Below are positions 9,362-16,416 of a stretch of 25,304 nucleotides of DNA, in pieces. Position 1 is the stretch's first letter. Each line of letters begins with the position of its first letter. Origin of the DNA: a virus; the IMG/VR virus record IMGVR_UViG_3300007542_000169, positions 1 through 25,304 of that record; one strand, given 5' to 3'. A program made the position numbers and the translations under genes. Under the pieces are notes generated by a model. That model was not told the DNA's origin. It did not search any database and saw nothing but the letters and a program-made list of their open reading frames with translations.

Positions 9362-10971
9362 TTACTAACGCTGGCAAAGAAGTTATCTCCAAGTATATGC
9401 TTGGTCAAGTTTCGGGTTACGCCACTCATCTTTCTGTTGGATGTGGAGCGACCCCAATAAAAAACACTGACACCCCACCATCTCTAGACTCTCTTATAAG
9501 AAAAGAGTACATGGATTTTGAGATGGTTAGAGTTCCCATTATATCTAAGGGTTTTGTAGATAACTCAAAAGAATTTAGTATTCAGTATCAAACAAGAATC
9601 AATAATACAGTAAGTTTAATTACAAACTTTACAAATGATATTTTGGTGGGAGAGACTATTGTTATAAGTGGCTCTTCTGTAGAGTTTAACGGAACCCACA
9701 TAGTTTTATCAGTAGACCAAATAAACAATGAGGTTGTTTATGCGTCAAGTGGAGTAGATGATTCTGTTTTGGGAGGTACAGTTAGAGCAGCAAGAACTAG
9801 TCTATCTCTAACCGCAGAAATTCCAGCAGATAATAGATATGAAATAACAGAGGTGGCAATTTGGTCTGCTGCAAACAATGCCCTAGCATCAACATTTGAC
9901 AGCCATAACATTTTTAACTTTACAAATACTTGGCAAGAACATTCGGTGGCGATTGGAACCCCACCAACAATATCAAATTTTGGATCTGCAACAGACATTA
10001 ATCAAACTGTTGTTCCGCAAGGAGTTTTCTTTACAGAAACAAATAATGAAATTTTTGAAAATGTTATTAGAAAAAACAGAAAAGAAGGTCCAAGATTTCT
10101 AAATAAAACTCTGATGATGAGGGGGGACACATCACTGATATCAGGCTTGGCTGGCGAGTGGACTCCGACAGGAGCGGTATCTGGAGAAACTCCAACACAC
10201 GTTCATCTAAACAACATAAACTTTGACATTAGTCGCAATAGCCCATCAGATAGACTTAACTTTGCGTTTAGTCTCTTTGACAGAGATGCAACGGGAAACA
10301 ATATTCCAGATGAAGTTAAGGTTCTTATCGAATTTTTTGTCAACGAAAATACAACTTCTACTGGATATGCAAAAATGGAGATGTACTTTGATGGCAATGA
10401 GTTTGAGGGAAATAGGTATAAAATTGTTGATATTCCAATTTCTCAAGGAATGAAAGAGTCAAACAAAATTTTATCAAATATTGTTTCTGCTTCTGGAAAT
10501 GGAACCACCCTTACCTTTGTCACAAGCGCTGCACATCAATATCAGATTGGTCAAGAGGTAACAACATACGGAGACGATTTTCCAACAAATTATCAAGTCA
10601 CAAAATCTAAAATAGTTCAAACTACATCAACTAGTTTTTCTGTAGAAAGTTCAACTACTGGATCTATTACAGGACTTTCCGATGCCTACGCTTATTCTTT
10701 TGCTAATTATAGATTTATTACATCTCCAGATTTTTCATCAACAGATATTCGCGTTTGTAGAATCTTTACAAGCATAATTTCAGAGGGACAGCCAAGCAAC
10801 ACCCACTACCTCGCTTTTGACGGAATGAGGATTGAAAACGTTTCTACTCAAAATCCCATCTACAAGATGACAGGATATTCTGTCGTAAAAAGTTCCACAG
10901 GGTATCCAATTGTAAAGTCTCAAAACACAAATAGTTTTGTGGAATTCAGGTTTAATATAGGAGTTTCGTAA
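9358..10971 (+). CDS. Minor tail / receptor-binding-type protein with beta modules (537 aa)
   Basis: Likely a tail-fibre or baseplate-appendage protein. The N-terminus (MITNAGKEVISKYMLGQV, then a G-rich stretch and an R-K-E-Y segment) resembles virion-attachment ends of fibre proteins. Residues about 85-145 and 382-445 are copies of the small beta module also present in the hub: a GE-T/V-IVISG turn, a FNG or FPTNYQV strand and an aromatic closing strand. Between them is a beta-rich segment (residues about 255-360, LAGEWTPTGAVSG onward, LFDRDATGNN) that may be a jelly-roll/LamG-like binding domain. No enzymatic motif is seen. The gene is joined by a 4-base overlap to the upstream gene and by TAATG to the downstream one. 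Receptor binding is inference. Confidence 0.65.
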   Translation: MITNAGKEVISKYMLGQVSGYATHLSVGCGATPIKNTDTPPSLDSLIRKEYMDFEMVRVPIISKGFVDNSKEFSIQYQTRINNTVSLITNFTNDILVGETIVISGSSVEFNGTHIVLSVDQINNEVVYASSGVDDSVLGGTVRAARTSLSLTAEIPADNRYEITEVAIWSAANNALASTFDSHNIFNFTNTWQEHSVAIGTPPTISNFGSATDINQTVVPQGVFFTETNNEIFENVIRKNRKEGPRFLNKTLMMRGDTSLISGLAGEWTPTGAVSGETPTHVHLNNINFDISRNSPSDRLNFAFSLFDRDATGNNIPDEVKVLIEFFVNENTTSTGYAKMEMYFDGNEFEGNRYKIVDIPISQGMKESNKILSNIVSASGNGTTLTFVTSAAHQYQIGQEVTTYGDDFPTNYQVTKSKIVQTTSTSFSVESSTTGSITGLSDAYAYSFANYRFITSPDFSSTDIRVCRIFTSIISEGQPSNTHYLAFDGMRIENVSTQNPIYKMTGYSVVKSSTGYPIVKSQNTNSFVEFRFNIGVS

Positions 10972-12053
10972 TGCCTAAATTAACAATTGGAAAGGAAAAC
11001 TTTCAAGAAGTTGATGCTTATACTGGAAATGTCTATCTAAGATATAGGATAGTTTCTGAGGATAGAAACAGATCATCTTATTGGTCTCCAGTATTCACAG
11101 TTGTCCCACCAGTATATTATATTCAAGGTGATTTAGACATTCCAGGAAACGTTATTGCAATTAAAAACTCTGGATATATAACTTTGGCTTGGGACAGCGT
11201 GCATATCCATGGCAATGAAGAATATGAACTTGAATCTTGGGGAACGTTGCCCTCCTACGACATATGGATTCAGTATGGAGGAAACAACATGGTCAATGCT
11301 GGACCATGGTTCTATAAAGAAAGAGTGTTTACAACATCCGTAAACCTTGTCACTCCTCCAACATACACCTATATTGATAGTAATGGAGATGCTCAACAAG
11401 GGTCAACAAGGCAGGCAAAAATAGAAATTCATAGATCAGCCAAGCCATTAATAAGATATACGCCAGACAGAATTTCTTTTGCACAACAAAGCAAAAACGT
11501 AAACTTAACAAACAACACAATAAGGCTTGATGAAAACCATAAATTAGAAACTGGAGATTCAATTTTATACAGAGTTTATAACGCTTCTTCTGCTATCTCA
11601 CCACTATCTGGGGGAACGGGGTATTTTGTTAGAAAGATAAGTGACACAGAAATATCCCTTTATCCAACACAGTTAGACGCAATAAACAACACAAACGTAA
11701 TAGATTTTGCATCATATGGTCAAGGAGACGGATTAATAATTAGAAATTCTTTTTTGCAATCAGCATCCATAAACCCACCAACAGACATCATAACCCTACC
11801 ATTTGAGCACAACTATGATGTTGGTCAGGCAATCGTTTATAATGCTGGATCGCTATCAACACCATTGGTAGCAGAAACACTTTATTTTGCTAGGCCAGTA
11901 GATTCTACATCACTTACCCTACATCTAAGCAGGGCTGGAGCAATACAAAACACTGGAAAAATTGATATCACAACTGTAGGATCTGGATATGCTACCCTTT
12001 CTCGCTATACGACACTCTTATATAAGACCGCTGTAGCCAACTTGTCCGTTTGA
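10971..12053 (+). CDS. Tail fibre-like protein with Fn3-like N-terminus (360 aa)
   Basis: Structural protein that probably decorates the tail tip. The N-terminal ~40 residues (VYLRYRIVSEDRNRSSYWSP) look like the strand pair of a fibronectin-III-like fold. Residues about 40-165 are beta-rich and tryptophan-containing. Residues about 181-258 and 272-350 are two diverged copies of a module with the pattern H-x-L-x-x-GD-x-I-x-Y ... Y-F-V/A ... T-x-L-x-L, related in layout to the modules of the two upstream tail proteins. No signal peptide or membrane segment. It starts on the TAATG junction of the preceding stop and ends in tandem TGA codons at 12051 and 12054, directly before a promoter-like element. 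The exact role is not known. Confidence 0.6.
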   Translation: MPKLTIGKENFQEVDAYTGNVYLRYRIVSEDRNRSSYWSPVFTVVPPVYYIQGDLDIPGNVIAIKNSGYITLAWDSVHIHGNEEYELESWGTLPSYDIWIQYGGNNMVNAGPWFYKERVFTTSVNLVTPPTYTYIDSNGDAQQGSTRQAKIEIHRSAKPLIRYTPDRISFAQQSKNVNLTNNTIRLDENHKLETGDSILYRVYNASSAISPLSGGTGYFVRKISDTEISLYPTQLDAINNTNVIDFASYGQGDGLIIRNSFLQSASINPPTDIITLPFEHNYDVGQAIVYNAGSLSTPLVAETLYFARPVDSTSLTLHLSRAGAIQNTGKIDITTVGSGYATLSRYTTLLYKTAVANLSV

Positions 12054-12062
12054 TGATATAAT
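12054..12062 (+). promoter_or_regulatory. Extended -10 promoter, leaderless type, before the 153-aa gene
   Basis: TGATATAAT is a perfect extended -10 (TGnTATAAT). The TATAAT ends at 12062 and ATG 12069 begins six bases later, so transcription would start at or next to the start codon. No ribosome binding site is present. No good -35 is visible, as expected for an extended -10 promoter. Confidence 0.6.
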
Positions 12063-12068
12063 TTACCT

Positions 12069-12530
12069 ATGGCAACAGCAATCCCATTACCAGACAGAGG
12101 TCAGCCATTAGACGTTACCTATATTTATCAGATGGCAAATGCCATCAATTCACTTGCTACTCAGATATCTCAGGCTAGCGACAACTACACAACCATATAC
12201 ACAAGAGATGCTGGAAAGCAGCAAATAAAGACAAACTCTGCAAAGATTATTGCTGGATACTATGATGTCATTAACAATCAAAGAGTTGAAACTAATCAGG
12301 TTATTCCCTTTAACCTAACATACTCAGACTTTAAGTATCCACCAATTGTAACAGCAACAGTAGTTAAGAATGGAACAAGCGAAATTGCATACGATGCTAA
12401 CGTAGTGCTTGACTCAGTAACGGGATCAAGGGTGGATGGAAAGGTAAAGTTTTACGCAAGTGGAGATAACGTAAGCGTTACCATAAACTTGATTGCAATA
12501 GGAATACCTCAGTCTTCTGATATAATTTAG
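12069..12530 (+). CDS. Small tail fibre / structural protein (153 aa)
   Basis: The N-terminus (ATAIPLPDRGQPLDVTYIY, then MANAINSLATQIS) reads as a short attachment peptide followed by a helix, possibly trimerising. The C-terminal half (YPPIVTATVVKNG ... VKFYASGDNVSVTINLIAIG) is an all-beta domain similar in style to fibre-tip domains. No enzyme motif. It is the last structural-type gene before the non-structural block. It has no Shine-Dalgarno sequence but sits six bases after a TATAAT box, so it may be translated from a leaderless transcript, separately from the tail operon. The fibre-tip role is inference. Confidence 0.6.
   Translation: MATAIPLPDRGQPLDVTYIYQMANAINSLATQISQASDNYTTIYTRDAGKQQIKTNSAKIIAGYYDVINNQRVETNQVIPFNLTYSDFKYPPIVTATVVKNGTSEIAYDANVVLDSVTGSRVDGKVKFYASGDNVSVTINLIAIGIPQSSDII
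12518..12526 (+). promoter_or_regulatory. Extended -10 promoter, leaderless type, before the zinc-ribbon gene
   Basis: TGATATAAT again, identical to the element at 12054, and again exactly six bases separate the TATAAT from the start codon (GTG 12533). It lies within the last codons of the upstream gene (stop 12528-12530). No ribosome binding site is seen. Confidence 0.6.
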
Positions 12531-12532
12531 CC

Positions 12533-12718
12533 GTGATCTCATGTAATCGTTGCGGCAGCAGAATGTTTGTTGACCGTGTATATACAGCAGAAAACCACAT
12601 TGAGACATTTTGTATTGCTTGTGGAAATAGAAAGTTCTACCATAACTCACAAGAGAAAGAAGCGCTATGGCTACTAAGGGCGGAGAAGAAGAGGGAACAA
12701 GCCTTAATCTTCCAGTAA
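12533..12718 (+). CDS. Small zinc-ribbon protein (61 aa)
   Basis: Four cysteines in two CxxC pairs (C4, C7 and C27, C30) give a typical zinc ribbon, followed by a basic helix (LLRAEKKREQ). Such small ribbons in phages bind nucleic acid or host transcription components, but the target here is unknown. GTG is chosen as start because it keeps the first CxxC and lies six bases downstream of a TATAAT box, making this a likely leaderless gene. The C-terminal 52 bases overlap the next gene in another frame. Confidence 0.6.
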   Translation: MISCNRCGSRMFVDRVYTAENHIETFCIACGNRKFYHNSQEKEALWLLRAEKKREQALIFQ

Positions 12719-13209
12719 TCCAAAGACCAAGAAGAAAGACTTGGTTTCTTGATGAAGACTTAGTTAGAATAACTCATGTTAGTCGTGCATCAGGAATAAT
12801 TACCCTATATAATTGCACAAAAGATTGCAATATGACTACAACTATGGTAGAATTTAAGCGTAAGCGGAAGCGTGCGTTTACAGTAATGGAAACCGCTGCT
12901 CTGCTTAACTACCATAGAAAGAGCATACCAAGATTAGTAAAGAATGGTTTTCTCCCTCCACCCGTAGGCGAACTCCCTGGTGGAGAAACCGCGTTTCATC
13001 ACCTAAGTTACTACAGCGAGGACCATATATGGGAAGCCAGAAATCTTATGGCTCAGACACATATGGGCAGGGCAAGAAAAGATGGTTTGGTAACAAACAA
13101 CAAAACTCCAACTGAACAAGAACTCCGATACGCAATGGGTGACGGACTAATATATTATGTAAAAAATGAACAGGGCAATTTCGTGCCAGTATTTTCAGAA
13201 ACCGTTTAG
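12667..13209 (+). CDS. MerR-like helix-turn-helix DNA-binding protein (180 aa)
   Basis: Residues about 62-70 form a basic patch (KRKRKRAFTV). This leads into a winged helix-turn-helix like that of MerR/excisionase proteins: METAALLNYHRKSIPRLVKNG, then the wing, then YYSEDHIWEARNLM. The N-terminal ~55 residues (WFLDEDLVRITHVSRASGIITLYN) form a separate beta-rich part, and the C-terminal segment closes with GLIYYVKNEQGNFVPV. It probably binds DNA as a regulator of the adjacent early operon, whose promoter begins four bases after its stop. It could alternatively be a structural DNA-bridging or excisionase-type protein. The start ATG 12667 has a weak purine-rich site (AGAGAAAGA) upstream. Confidence 0.6.
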   Translation: MATKGGEEEGTSLNLPVIQRPRRKTWFLDEDLVRITHVSRASGIITLYNCTKDCNMTTTMVEFKRKRKRAFTVMETAALLNYHRKSIPRLVKNGFLPPPVGELPGGETAFHHLSYYSEDHIWEARNLMAQTHMGRARKDGLVTNNKTPTEQELRYAMGDGLIYYVKNEQGNFVPVFSETV

Positions 13210-13212
13210 GTG

Positions 13213-13242
13213 TTGACAGAGCCATAGTGTAGGTGCTATGCT
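13213..13242 (+). promoter_or_regulatory. Sigma-70/SigA-type promoter of the replication operon
   Basis: TTGACA (13213-13218), an 18-base spacer, then TATGCT (13237-13242). Transcription would start near 13249, and GAAAGGA at 13258-13264 provides a ribosome binding site for ATG 13270. A full -35 contrasts with the extended -10 elements upstream. Confidence 0.65.
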
Positions 13243-13269
13243 TTTGCCACAACGAAAGAAAGGACTCCA

Positions 13270-13467
13270 ATGGAGCCAAGCAAAATTCAATGGTCACTGG
13301 GCTATACGCTCAACACAGGCAATTTCCAAAACATTCGTTTGGATTGTCAGATACAAGATTACGTTCGTGAAGGTGAGAATGCAAAGCAGGCATCTGATCG
13401 TATCTATGCCCTAGTTGAACAGCAACTTGTTGAAAAATTAAACGATGCAAGAGAGGAATTAGGATGA
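13270..13467 (+). CDS. Small conserved-looking phage protein (65 aa), unknown
   Basis: First gene behind the TTGACA promoter. A beta N-terminus (IQWSLGYTLNTGNFQNIRL) is followed by an amphipathic helix (ASDRIYALVEQQLVEKLNDAREE). Proteins of this layout are common in the early regions of actinobacterial phages, but no function is known to me. It has a good ribosome binding site, and its ATGA stop overlaps the next start by four bases. It may be a replication accessory protein by context alone. Confidence 0.6.
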   Translation: MEPSKIQWSLGYTLNTGNFQNIRLDCQIQDYVREGENAKQASDRIYALVEQQLVEKLNDAREELG

Positions 13468-13673
13468 ATAAAGCATATATTGCAACAGCAGAGAACGCAC
13501 AGTTAGTCGTTGCCTTTGACAAGAATCCATCAAAGGCCATGAAGGATGTGGCAAAGAAGATTAATCAGATGCAGCATAACGATGAATGGCTAATGCTAAC
13601 CAGCCTAAATGTTGGTTATGATGAAGAGGGGCTTTATCATATAACCGCTACAGTATCTTCTGTGAATGTATAA
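13464..13673 (+). CDS. Small hypothetical protein (69 aa)
   Basis: Not recognised. A mixed alpha/beta small protein with a lysine-rich central helix (SKAMKDVAKKINQMQ) and two terminal strands (LMLTSLNVGYDEEG; YHITATVSSVNV). It is coupled to both neighbours: ATGA with the upstream gene, TAATG with the downstream gene. No cysteine pairs, signal peptide or membrane segment. Confidence 0.55.
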   Translation: MNKAYIATAENAQLVVAFDKNPSKAMKDVAKKINQMQHNDEWLMLTSLNVGYDEEGLYHITATVSSVNV

Positions 13674-13984
13674 TGTCAGATCGCAAGTATCGATTTGCTT
13701 TAATTAGCAAATTTGAAAAGAGATGTAAAGATGCTGGATTTCCTATGCCCACTCTGAATAAACACAGGGAGCAATGGGCGGCAGACGACCTGCTTGAGTC
13801 CTATGATGATCCAGAATTGGTTAGCGCAATGGATTATTATTTTACAATTAATCCTCGTCCAACGTGGAAGGGGTATTGCCAGAATGTGGATAGGCTGCTA
13901 TTGTCTATGAAAGCAAAGAAGGCAGACGAAGAGTTTCGCGCAGAAATGCGCCAGAAAGCAAAGGAGTGGCTAAATGAATCTTGA
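13673..13984 (+). CDS. Small protein upstream of helicase (103 aa), possible loader
   Basis: Helical basic protein with a central W-AADDLLESYDDPELVSAM then YYFTINPRPTWKGYC segment. I do not recognise a named family. Phages often encode a helicase loader or replication-initiation factor directly upstream of a DnaB-type helicase, and this gene overlaps the helicase gene by 11 bases, so a loader role is possible but unproven. No AAA+ Walker motif is present, so it is not a DnaC-type ATPase. There is no clear ribosome binding site; translation is probably coupled to the upstream stop (TAATG). Confidence 0.55.
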   Translation: MSDRKYRFALISKFEKRCKDAGFPMPTLNKHREQWAADDLLESYDDPELVSAMDYYFTINPRPTWKGYCQNVDRLLLSMKAKKADEEFRAEMRQKAKEWLNES

Positions 13985-15185
13985 GGCAAAGACCCTATCT
14001 GCGGTCCTAAATGATAAGCAGGTACATGTTCTTCTACAGGCAAACGTAGACACCCTTTTGCGTACACACAAAGATGTCTGGGACTTTATTAGAAACTACT
14101 ACGAGCAAAACCAGTCATCCCCTCCAGTAGATGTTGTTGTGACAAAGTTCCGCGACTTTGACTATGCACCACAAACAGGCGCTACGAAACACCACCTTGA
14201 TGAATTACGGGCAGACTATCTAAACGATAATATTAAGGTGATGTTGCGTAATGCAGCAAATGAGGTTCAAGATGGAAAGGCCATGGAAGCGCTTGACTCA
14301 TTGGTTACAGACACCGCTAACCTAAAGCGGATCACATCAACCGTAAGAGATCTTGATGTTTCAGATGTTGATGATGCCGTTGCGTATTTTGAGAACATTA
14401 AAAAGTTGCAGGAGAGCGGCACTCATGGAATTTATACTGGGTTAGCAGGATTTGACAACTATCTTCCAGCAGGAATTACTCCAGGACAGTTTGGGGTATT
14501 GCTTGCTTATCCTGCCATTGGTAAGTCTTGGATGGCCTTATACCTCGCTGTTCAGGCTTGGCGGAATGGCAAGAGTCCCCTTATCGTTTCCCTAGAGATG
14601 ACAGAGGCAGAAGTTAGAAACCGCGTCTACACAATCATTGGTCAAGGCATGTGGAGTCATCGAAAGTTATCTCGCGGCGAGGTAGAGATTGATATGTTTA
14701 AGAAGTGGATGCATAAGACCTTTGACGGCAAGCCAAGCATTAACATTATTTCAAACGAGGGAATCGGAGAAGTCACTCCATCAGTTTTGAGAGGCAAGAT
14801 TGATCAGTACAAGCCAGATATTGTATTTGTAGATTATCTAAACCTTATGTCTGCAAATCAGCGTACAGACAACGAGGTTGTCAAGATGAAGAATCTTAGT
14901 CGTGAATTGAAGTTGTTGGCTATCTCTGAAGAGATTCCTGTGGTTGCTATTTCTTCTGCCACACCAGATGATGTTACTGATATGAATAGTGTTCCCACTC
15001 TTGGTCAGACTTCATGGTCACGACAGATTGCCTATGATGCTGACTGGCTTCTTGCTTTAGGCCGCGCAGCCAATAGCGATGTTCTTGAAGCAGTATTTAG
15101 AAAGAATCGCAATGGTTTCTTGGGCGAGTTCGTTGTTCAGGTAGACTTTGATAGTGGTAGGTTCGTTTATAAAGATTTTGAATAA
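13974..15185 (+). CDS. dnaB: DnaB-like replicative DNA helicase
   Basis: Hexameric 5'-3' helicase that unwinds the fork and recruits primase. The N-terminal ~120 residues are a helical domain, and residues about 150-403 form the RecA-like motor. Visible motifs: Walker A AYPAIGKS (178-185), SLEM (206-209), Walker B DIVFVDYLNL (282-291), WSRQIAYDADWLL (348-360), and FRKNRNG (375-381) followed by a VDFDSGRF strand. At 403 residues it is slightly shorter than bacterial DnaB (about 450-470), as is common in phages. The first Walker A glycine is replaced by alanine while the catalytic GKS is kept. A strong site, AAGGAG (13961-13966), sits seven bases before ATG. It is followed by a separate leaderless-type promoter and then by primase, consistent with one replisome module. 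Confidence 0.9.
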   Translation: MNLEAKTLSAVLNDKQVHVLLQANVDTLLRTHKDVWDFIRNYYEQNQSSPPVDVVVTKFRDFDYAPQTGATKHHLDELRADYLNDNIKVMLRNAANEVQDGKAMEALDSLVTDTANLKRITSTVRDLDVSDVDDAVAYFENIKKLQESGTHGIYTGLAGFDNYLPAGITPGQFGVLLAYPAIGKSWMALYLAVQAWRNGKSPLIVSLEMTEAEVRNRVYTIIGQGMWSHRKLSRGEVEIDMFKKWMHKTFDGKPSINIISNEGIGEVTPSVLRGKIDQYKPDIVFVDYLNLMSANQRTDNEVVKMKNLSRELKLLAISEEIPVVAISSATPDDVTDMNSVPTLGQTSWSRQIAYDADWLLALGRAANSDVLEAVFRKNRNGFLGEFVVQVDFDSGRFVYKDFE

Positions 15186-15195
15186 GATAATCATG

Positions 15196-15201
15196 TATAA
15201 T
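15196..15201 (+). promoter_or_regulatory. -10 promoter element, leaderless type, before the 105-aa gene
   Basis: A perfect TATAAT ends seven bases before ATG 15209, in the short gap after the helicase gene. The TG pair lies one base closer than in a standard extended -10. No convincing -35 and no ribosome binding site are present, again fitting a leaderless start. Confidence 0.5.
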
Positions 15202-15208
15202 TTACTAC

Positions 15209-15526
15209 ATGAACTACATGCACAAAAGAATAAAGCGTTTTGAACTAAGTGGTCAAATCTTAGACGATATCTTTATTCCGCGCATGAAAAATGAATACAT
15301 AAGACTGCTTTGCGACTCAATGAGAGAAGATGGGTATGTAATAAGACTTGACGTTGAGCCAGATTGGTCGCTATCATATACAGGAAATTATTACGAATTC
15401 ACACTAAGTGTATACGGATCATATATCGGAAAGAAGAATGCCTCATGTATCGAAGGACTAGACAAGAACAGACCAATTTATATTCAGCAGAACAAATCAA
15501 AAGAGTCATCTCAGGCTCAGGCATAG
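15209..15526 (+). CDS. Hypothetical protein between helicase and primase (105 aa)
   Basis: Not recognised. Basic N-terminus (MHKRIKRFELSGQIL), then a helix (FIPRMKNEYIRLLCDSMREDG) and beta strands (YVIRLDVEPDWSLSYTG; FTLSVYGSYIGKK). The last 27 codons overlap the primase start by 82 bases in another frame and encode a polar tail. That overlap is long for this genome, where 1-11 bases is usual. The start follows a TATAAT box by seven bases with no Shine-Dalgarno sequence. A role in primosome assembly is suggested only by position. Confidence 0.55.
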   Translation: MNYMHKRIKRFELSGQILDDIFIPRMKNEYIRLLCDSMREDGYVIRLDVEPDWSLSYTGNYYEFTLSVYGSYIGKKNASCIEGLDKNRPIYIQQNKSKESSQAQA

Positions 15527-16392
15527 ACATTGAGAATGAAGTAGATTCAGACTACATCATTTTCTGTCCATACCATGCAAACTATCGTACTCCAGCAGCG
15601 GAAATTGACAAGGTGACGGGAAACTTTTTCTGCTTTTCTTGTCACGAAACTAGAAACCTTACTGAATTTGTCATGCATGTTACAAAGAGGTCATTCTTTG
15701 AGGCACAAAGATTTATTGATCGATTTAGACTAGAGTCAAATATCATTGACAGCATTGATAAAATGCTAGAAGAGAAACCTATTTTTGTACCATTCGATGA
15801 GTTTACCGTAAAGAGGCTGAACAATGCTGCCATAGAATCCCCTAGGGCAACTTCATATTATGAAGGAAGAAGGATTACCAAGGAATCTGTTAAGAGATTT
15901 CAACTTGGATTTAGTGAAAAGCAAGATATGGTAACTATTCCAATGCACACTCCATCAGGAGATATGTGTGTAGGATTTGTTGGGCGTAGCGTAGAGGGTA
16001 AAGAGTTTAAGAATACCCCTAAATTACCTAAATCAAAAATACTTTTTAATCTTCATCGTGTTAAGGCTTATGACACGGTGTATGTAGTGGAGTCATCGTT
16101 TGATGCGATTCGCCTAGATCAGGCAGGCATACCAGCGGTAGCAACACTAGGAGCAAATGTTCCAAAATCTCAGGCAGAACTATTGACAAAGCACTTTAAT
16201 AATGTTATAGTTATTCCTGATAACGACAATGCAGGACAGGAAATGGCCCAGCGCATTGTAGAAAAGGTAGGTTCAAGAGCCACTATTGTCAATTTGCCTT
16301 CAAGGTTCAAAGACATTGGAGACATGACTGATGAGGATATCAAACAACTTACACAAATAGTACAAGACCCACTATTATCAATTATCAAATAA
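15445..16392 (+). CDS. dnaG: DNA primase with CHC2 zinc and TOPRIM domains (315 aa)
   Basis: Makes RNA primers for the fork. Residues about 37-70 form the zinc-binding domain (C41, H44, C63, C66: CPYH ... CFSC). Residues about 209-275 form the TOPRIM core: E216 in VVESSFD, and D259 and D261 in IPDNDNAG, which bind the catalytic metal. It is much shorter than bacterial DnaG (about 580) and lacks the helicase-binding C-terminal domain, as in other compact phage primases. The open frame extends upstream to a TTG at 15364, but ATG 15445 is preferred: GGAAAGAAG lies 8 bases upstream, and the CHC2 domain starts soon after. The upstream gene overlaps this start by 82 bases. Confidence 0.85.
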   Translation: MYRRTRQEQTNLYSAEQIKRVISGSGIDIENEVDSDYIIFCPYHANYRTPAAEIDKVTGNFFCFSCHETRNLTEFVMHVTKRSFFEAQRFIDRFRLESNIIDSIDKMLEEKPIFVPFDEFTVKRLNNAAIESPRATSYYEGRRITKESVKRFQLGFSEKQDMVTIPMHTPSGDMCVGFVGRSVEGKEFKNTPKLPKSKILFNLHRVKAYDTVYVVESSFDAIRLDQAGIPAVATLGANVPKSQAELLTKHFNNVIVIPDNDNAGQEMAQRIVEKVGSRATIVNLPSRFKDIGDMTDEDIKQLTQIVQDPLLSIIK

Positions 16393-16416
16393 ATCATATT
16401 AAGGAGTGTATTAATT

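Noticed and set aside
13223-13240. CATAG/CTATG inverted repeat within the promoter at 13213
   Set aside because: Arms are only five bases with an eight-base gap, which is easily expected by chance in AT-rich DNA; not called an operator.
13668-13675. TATAAT at the junction before the 103-aa gene
   Set aside because: It overlaps the stop and start codons (13669-13674), so transcription would begin inside the gene; the codons explain it.
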